Shown here in pieces: positions 59,291-64,000 of a stretch of 64,000 nt of DNA. Numbering within the stretch: position 1 is the stretch's first letter; every line of letters begins with the position of its first letter. Below the pieces are notes generated by a model. The model did no database searches. It was not told where the DNA came from and was given only the letters and a program-made list of their open reading frames with translations. This stretch comes from Sitta carolinensis (lineage: Eukaryota; Chordata; Aves; Passeriformes; Sittidae). Position numbers and translations under genes: made by a program. Where the stretch lies: the NCBI GenBank assembly GCA_032173965.1, contig CM063290.1:11123501-11187500 (forward strand). The letters are read 5' to 3'.

Positions 59291-62200
59291 GAGTTGGAGT
59301 GGACAAGTTATGTACCAGAATTTGGCTCAAATGTTAGGACAGATTGACAAACTGTTGTGAGATGGTTAATACTTAGAAATACCAGACACTTTCATTTCTG
59401 TAACAGCATTGATTGGCTGTTTCCCTTGTTTGCTGGTTCCCTTGAAACAACCAATCCATGAGCACATTTATACTAGAGAAAAGCAGGGAAAAAATCAAAT
59501 CAGCCACCACAAATTGCTCTGAACCCCTGAGTTTACACCAAAGCATTCTCTGTTTAGACTCCAGCACAGCTCTGTCCTGCTGTGCAAGCCACTCTCTCAG
59601 GGTTATCAGGAATGGGGGGACAGAACTTTCCTTATTAATACCATTTGGTGCAAGAATTATTTCCCTGGAGAAACAGCTTCCCAGCCCCACATCTCACATG
59701 ACTTCCTTTACCTGCATGTAATTAGGAAACGGGTGGTGAGATTTCCTGCTGCATCCTGGGATGCTGTGAGTGGTCCACATGGCTCTGCCCAGCTTCCACA
59801 TGTCTGCATCTCACTGAAGAATATCTGTTCTTCCTATCCTTCCTCTTTTTCCCCAGACTGTTGTCATTATTTTTTTGATTATCTGCTTTCTTTATTTCTT
59901 CTGCATCTCTTGTTCTGGTGCTAATAAACAAAACTCCACTGTACTTCTCAGTTCTGCAAGAAAATGATGGAAAGTTGTTTGAAATAAAGTGTGAGGCAAG
60001 GACAGATTTTCAGAGCAGATGCATCTTTTCTTCTTTGAGCATATCTAAATTTGGGCAGCTGCTGCACTTTCAGTGGTGTGTTGCATGGCCACACGAGTAC
60101 CTGGCTCTGGAGCTGAAGGTGTGCTCTGCAGCCAAGGTGCACACTTTGCTGTCCTGTGCTTGTCTACTGTGACACCAGGGTTCATGGACCACGTTTGTTT
60201 CAGTGGCAGGGGCCATCAGCACACACGTCTCTGACAAGGCAGGCAGAGTGAAAACATCAACACTCTTCCCTCCTAGCGCAGAAAGATGGTTCCCAGTTTG
60301 TTTTCTTTATATTCAGCATTAAAACATAAAGAGCATAGTTAGAGGGGATGGAAACAATCTACTCATTTTCATTTGTGTTGCCAGTTGAGTCAGGACCAGG
60401 CTGACACTGACCCAGCACTATTACTATTGAGACATCTGTGTGTTGTTGTTACCCCGGGACCACTGTGTCCAATAGAGCACAAAAGGTCCTATTGCTTTTC
60501 TTGGCCATCTTCACTCCTCACGTCCATCTTGGGCTGGGAGCCAATGGCATGGGCACCAGAGATAAAACATCTCCTATTTCCAAACACAACCTTCTGCATC
60601 AGAGAGTGCCTTGCCTTTCAAGAAGTTGTCCTTTTTGGGACTTTTGTTTTGGTTTGTGAGAGCTTTATATGGATTCATACATGCCATGATCCAGCACCTA
60701 TCACAAGTACATAATTCCAGTATAAGGGCCTTTTAAAAGTACATATATAGAAACTGCTAGTAGGAAGCCTAACATTCCTAAAGAATGTTACTGTCTTCAG
60801 TGCTATTTTCTACCTTCACTTTGTGGGTTTTGTTTGTCCAACTCTATCTTGCTGCAAGGATTCATCTTAAATGGAAGTGACACAGCAAAACCTACTTTGA
60901 TAATTCGCAGATTTAAAAATAGCTGTCTTAACATAGGTTTTCCTTCCAAGGTAGAATATGTACCCTCTGTTGGAAAACATTCATGCATATTGTTAATATA
61001 GGGTCTCTTTTCCATAGTCTGTCTTACAGTGAGTCATCTGCTCTCTGGTTCTGTCTATCTACATGCAAATAGGTGGGAATTAGCTTAGTTTCTGAAATTC
61101 TCTCTTTTGTATTGACTGAAAATCTGGGGTGCTTATTTTTTAATGTTTCCTGTTCTCCAGACAAGATATGAATGTAAATGCAACAAAAGTAATGTTGGAT
61201 GTTCTCCCTGTACCAATAATGTAGTTGTAAAATGCTGTGTTTTGATTAATCTGGTGGAATTCTGTTCCTCTTTCAGACTGGTGTCAGAATTGGGCCAATT
61301 TTGTTTGAGGAGTTTATTGTCTCAAGAAGCAAAATAAATTGAAGTCACTGTAATTTGGAGTAACTCGTTTTTTTTCCCCAGAGCTATATGAATCAGTATC
61401 AGCTGAGCACCTGACTCATGAAAATCGGCTCTTTATTTTAAAGAATATAGTTTTTAATTTGAAAAGAAGAAAAAAAGTACTTGGATTGTTTCTTAGAATT
61501 TTGGGGCAAACCTTGCAAACCTAGAAAAATGTCCACTTTTGTTAACTTCACTGTGGTGCTGTTTTCCCATGTTAAACCAAGAACTGGACTGCTCCTGATG
61601 ACACACTCAGTGTTTAGTGACAGTATGAATAATCTCAGTAATCAGAATGCTCAGGTCACAAGCCTTTACTCCATGCCAGATCAATCAAAAATTCCTGAGG
61701 ACAGATCTTTTGCTTTGGCCAGAGCACCTGCTGGACCCTGCAGTGTTCCTATTGGTTTATCAGCTCTGTGAGGAATCAGTGGTTGCAGGAAGGGGTTACA
61801 CCCTTTGAGCAGGCTGGAAGGTGAAATTCCCATGGGACACTTGAGTGACAGAACAAGGAGCTGTGGCTTAGATCAAAGGGATGTAACAGCACTGCTGCAT
61901 GTTTTAGTGGGAGAAACAAAGGACTAAAAGTGCACAAATATCCAGCATGGTATATCACGTGCCATTCCCAAGCTGTTACAGACAAGGTCTGACAACCCCA
62001 AATCCAGTTTCCACAGGAAAGGGTGCTGAAGAGCAAAGATTGCTCAAAGCTTACACAAGTGAACTCCTGCTAAGTCCTGCTCTCTGAATCACAACTGGTC
62101 TACTTAAGGAAAACAGCCAGCTCTGCTGATTTGCAAGCCTGTGTTGAAGGATTTAGGGAAGTTCTTGTGGGACCATGAGGGCAGTAGGGAGGTGAGTTTG

Positions 62201-63865
62201 TCTTTCTCTTGGATGGTAACAAAAAGAGCTTCATGTCTTGTGTCCTTACGTTCTCCAATTTTCTTTTCTTCATAGTTGAGAAAAATCACATTATATTTGT
62301 TTATTCATTCTTGGTTAAGACAATAAAGACTCCTTCCAAACTCTTGGTTGCCCTAACTCAATTATGTTGTAAGTATAATTAAACCACAATGTTGTTGAGG
62401 ATATCTGTTCCTTAGATGCTCTGCCAGCAGAGTAACCATCATATTTTCCACTATAGCCACCACCTTCTTCATTGTCTGGGAAGCTTCCTTGGCAGTTTTC
62501 ACTAGAAGGTGTCAAAAGGGTGTTAATAAATCAAAGTCAATTTAGAGCAGGAAATTAAATGCTAACACTCTAACAAGCTATTTTTTTTTTTATTAGTAGC
62601 ATTTCTTATTTTGTTTTGTTTGTTTGCTTATCTGTTTGCTTTGTTAGTTGGTGGGTTTGTTGGGGTTTCTTTTTCCTCATAGAAAAAACCCATGTGTGCT
62701 GGTAAAATGTCTTATGCTAAGGTCAGAAGCAGCCTGTGAGAATGACAAATTACCCAGATCTGTGTCTTTCACATATCCTTGTCAGAGTTGATGATAGTTG
62801 TGTGTATCAGCAGCCATTTCTGAAACCTTTTAGATTTTGTAAGAAGGATAAAGTGATAAATTATGAAATAGAAAATAACTTTTCTAAAGGAAGAGCCTCA
62901 ACCTCAGAGTAGGTCCAATAAGTAGAACAAAAGTGGCTGGAGCTTTGCTACAGCCTCGTTGATCCATGGAGAGCATAAAAGAAAATTTTGATGCCGGTTC
63001 TTAGGCATCCTCTTGGAGCCAAAGGAGGTGACACTGTGGCTGCACTTTTCCTGCTGTTTTTTCTGCAGTCCTCCCCTCATCCCTCACTCTTGTGAGGTGC
63101 TGGGCTGTAGATGGCTGGGTCTCAGCTGCTCTCCAGGCTTTCCCCTGTGCTGTGAAGCACCAAAACACCTTCACTGCCACCCTCAGCTCTCTGTCAGCAA
63201 AGTCACAGTGCCACAGCACAGGCCTCCTACCAGCCACATCAACACCAAGCATGGTGGCAGATGGAGTCCTTCAGAGATTCTGCTTGAAGACCTTAAGGAA
63301 GGACCTGTAAAAACTCCCATGAGGAGTAAATGCCTGTGAGTCACCTTGTGTCTTTCCAACAGAAGAGAGAAGAAACTGAGTGCCTGGAACTGCAGTAGCT
63401 GGTCAGCAGCACCTTGTGGACATATACCACTAAGGTACCCCATAAACTAATAATGCCTCATTGTTAGATTGTCGTTATCTTTTTTTGTTTGTTTGTTTTC
63501 CCTGAGATCCTGCTTGCCTGTTTTAGACACATCAGTCAAGTACTGCTTCCAGTTAAGACTTCCAGCAGTAAACCACCACCTAAATGCAGTAAAATGGATC
63601 TCAGTCCAGTTCTCTTTGTGCAGCAGCATTTTCAGCTGTGTTTCAGCAACCTGGTGGTGTTTGGCCCTGCTCTTTGATTGTCTTGCTCCTCCAGTACCCA
63701 CAGAGCCCATTTGTACTTGAGCTGCTATCACTGTTGTTACACCCTGCAGTGGAGAAGGGTCTCGACCTGCCTGACACTGGAGTGGCTGCTCCTGTGGCCA
63801 ACACATTTGTGTATTTCTGCAGTATTTCTGCAGATCTGCTCTAGGCCTGTAGTGAGAGATGCTGT
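59291..63865. other. non-coding unique DNA, no gene seen
   Basis: Ordinary DNA to the right of the CpG island. If the island drives a plus-strand gene this would be its first intron, but no exon could be recognised. Frames are at most about 119 codons and unremarkable. Confidence 0.5.
62607..62673 (+). repeat. TTTG/GTTT-rich low-complexity tract
   Basis: Irregular TTTG and GTTTG units dominate about 65 bases. This is simple-sequence DNA with no clear fixed period. Confidence 0.6.
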
Positions 63866-64000
63866 AGAAACACAGAACACCTCGGGTTGGAAGGGACCTT
63901 AAATATCATCCAGTGCCAACCCCCCTGCAGTGGGCAGGGACATCTTCCCCTAGACCAGACTGCTCAGTGCCATCCAGCCTGGCCTGGAACACGGCCAGGG
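63866..64000 (-). mobile_element. CR1 non-LTR retrotransposon, 3' end, runs off the window
   Basis: ACACAGAACACCTCGGGTTG, then GAAGGGACCTTAAATATCAT, CCAACCCCCCTGCAGTGGGC, TAGACCAGACTGCTCAGTGC and GGCCTGGAACACGGCCAGGG form the antisense of the most common avian CR1 3' end, nearly unbroken. The element's 3' end is at about 63,866 and its body continues beyond position 64000, so its full length is unknown. It is the least decayed mobile element in the window and so probably the youngest. Confidence 0.95.

Noticed and set aside
1..64000. CRISPR arrays, insertion sequences, operons, riboswitches, bacterial promoters
   Set aside because: Repeat content, gene sparsity and CR1 elements show vertebrate nuclear DNA; none of these features was seen.

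Overview
The window looks like nuclear DNA from a bird, possibly a songbird, and is mostly non-coding (intergenic or intronic). The main evidence is the repeats: at least four recognisable pieces of CR1, the main avian non-LTR retrotransposon, including one with the usual CR1 3' end at the right edge. No L1, Alu-like or bacterial features were seen. No protein-coding gene could be identified. Except for one tandem repeat, reading frames are short (under about 160 codons), match no family I recognise, and look like chance or repeat-derived frames. Calls rest on reading by eye and on memory of repeat consensus sequences; no database search was possible.

Layout. 1-19.7 kb: ordinary AT-leaning unique DNA with two clear hairpins, a 37-nt poly-T run and a polypyrimidine mirror repeat. 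19.7-22.2 kb: a GC-rich block centred on a roughly 1.7 kb degenerate minisatellite (units near CCCGGTGTGT). About 1,650 consecutive bases of its plus strand contain no adenine, so all six frames are open for 1.8 kb or more. 22.2-22.7 kb: an abrupt change to DNA of about 20% GC that is strongly G-poor on the plus strand. 22.7-40 kb: unique DNA with a perfect 11-bp hairpin containing CCAAT motifs, a possible CR1 scrap, one weak exon candidate and a G-run. 40-48 kb: three CR1 relics on the minus strand, two of them apparently very old. 53.8 kb: a decayed element with a tRNA-Asn-like head and a CR1-like tail, i.e. a probable SINE. 57.8-58.1 kb: a 3' CR1 fragment on the plus strand. 58.9-59.3 kb: a compact CpG island, the best promoter candidate. 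63.9-64 kb: a CR1 3' end running off the window.

The most unusual object is the adenine-free minisatellite with its G-quadruplex-capable minus strand, higher-order structure and adjoining AT-rich, G-depleted tract. The most interesting mobile element is the tRNA-Asn/CR1-tailed SINE.
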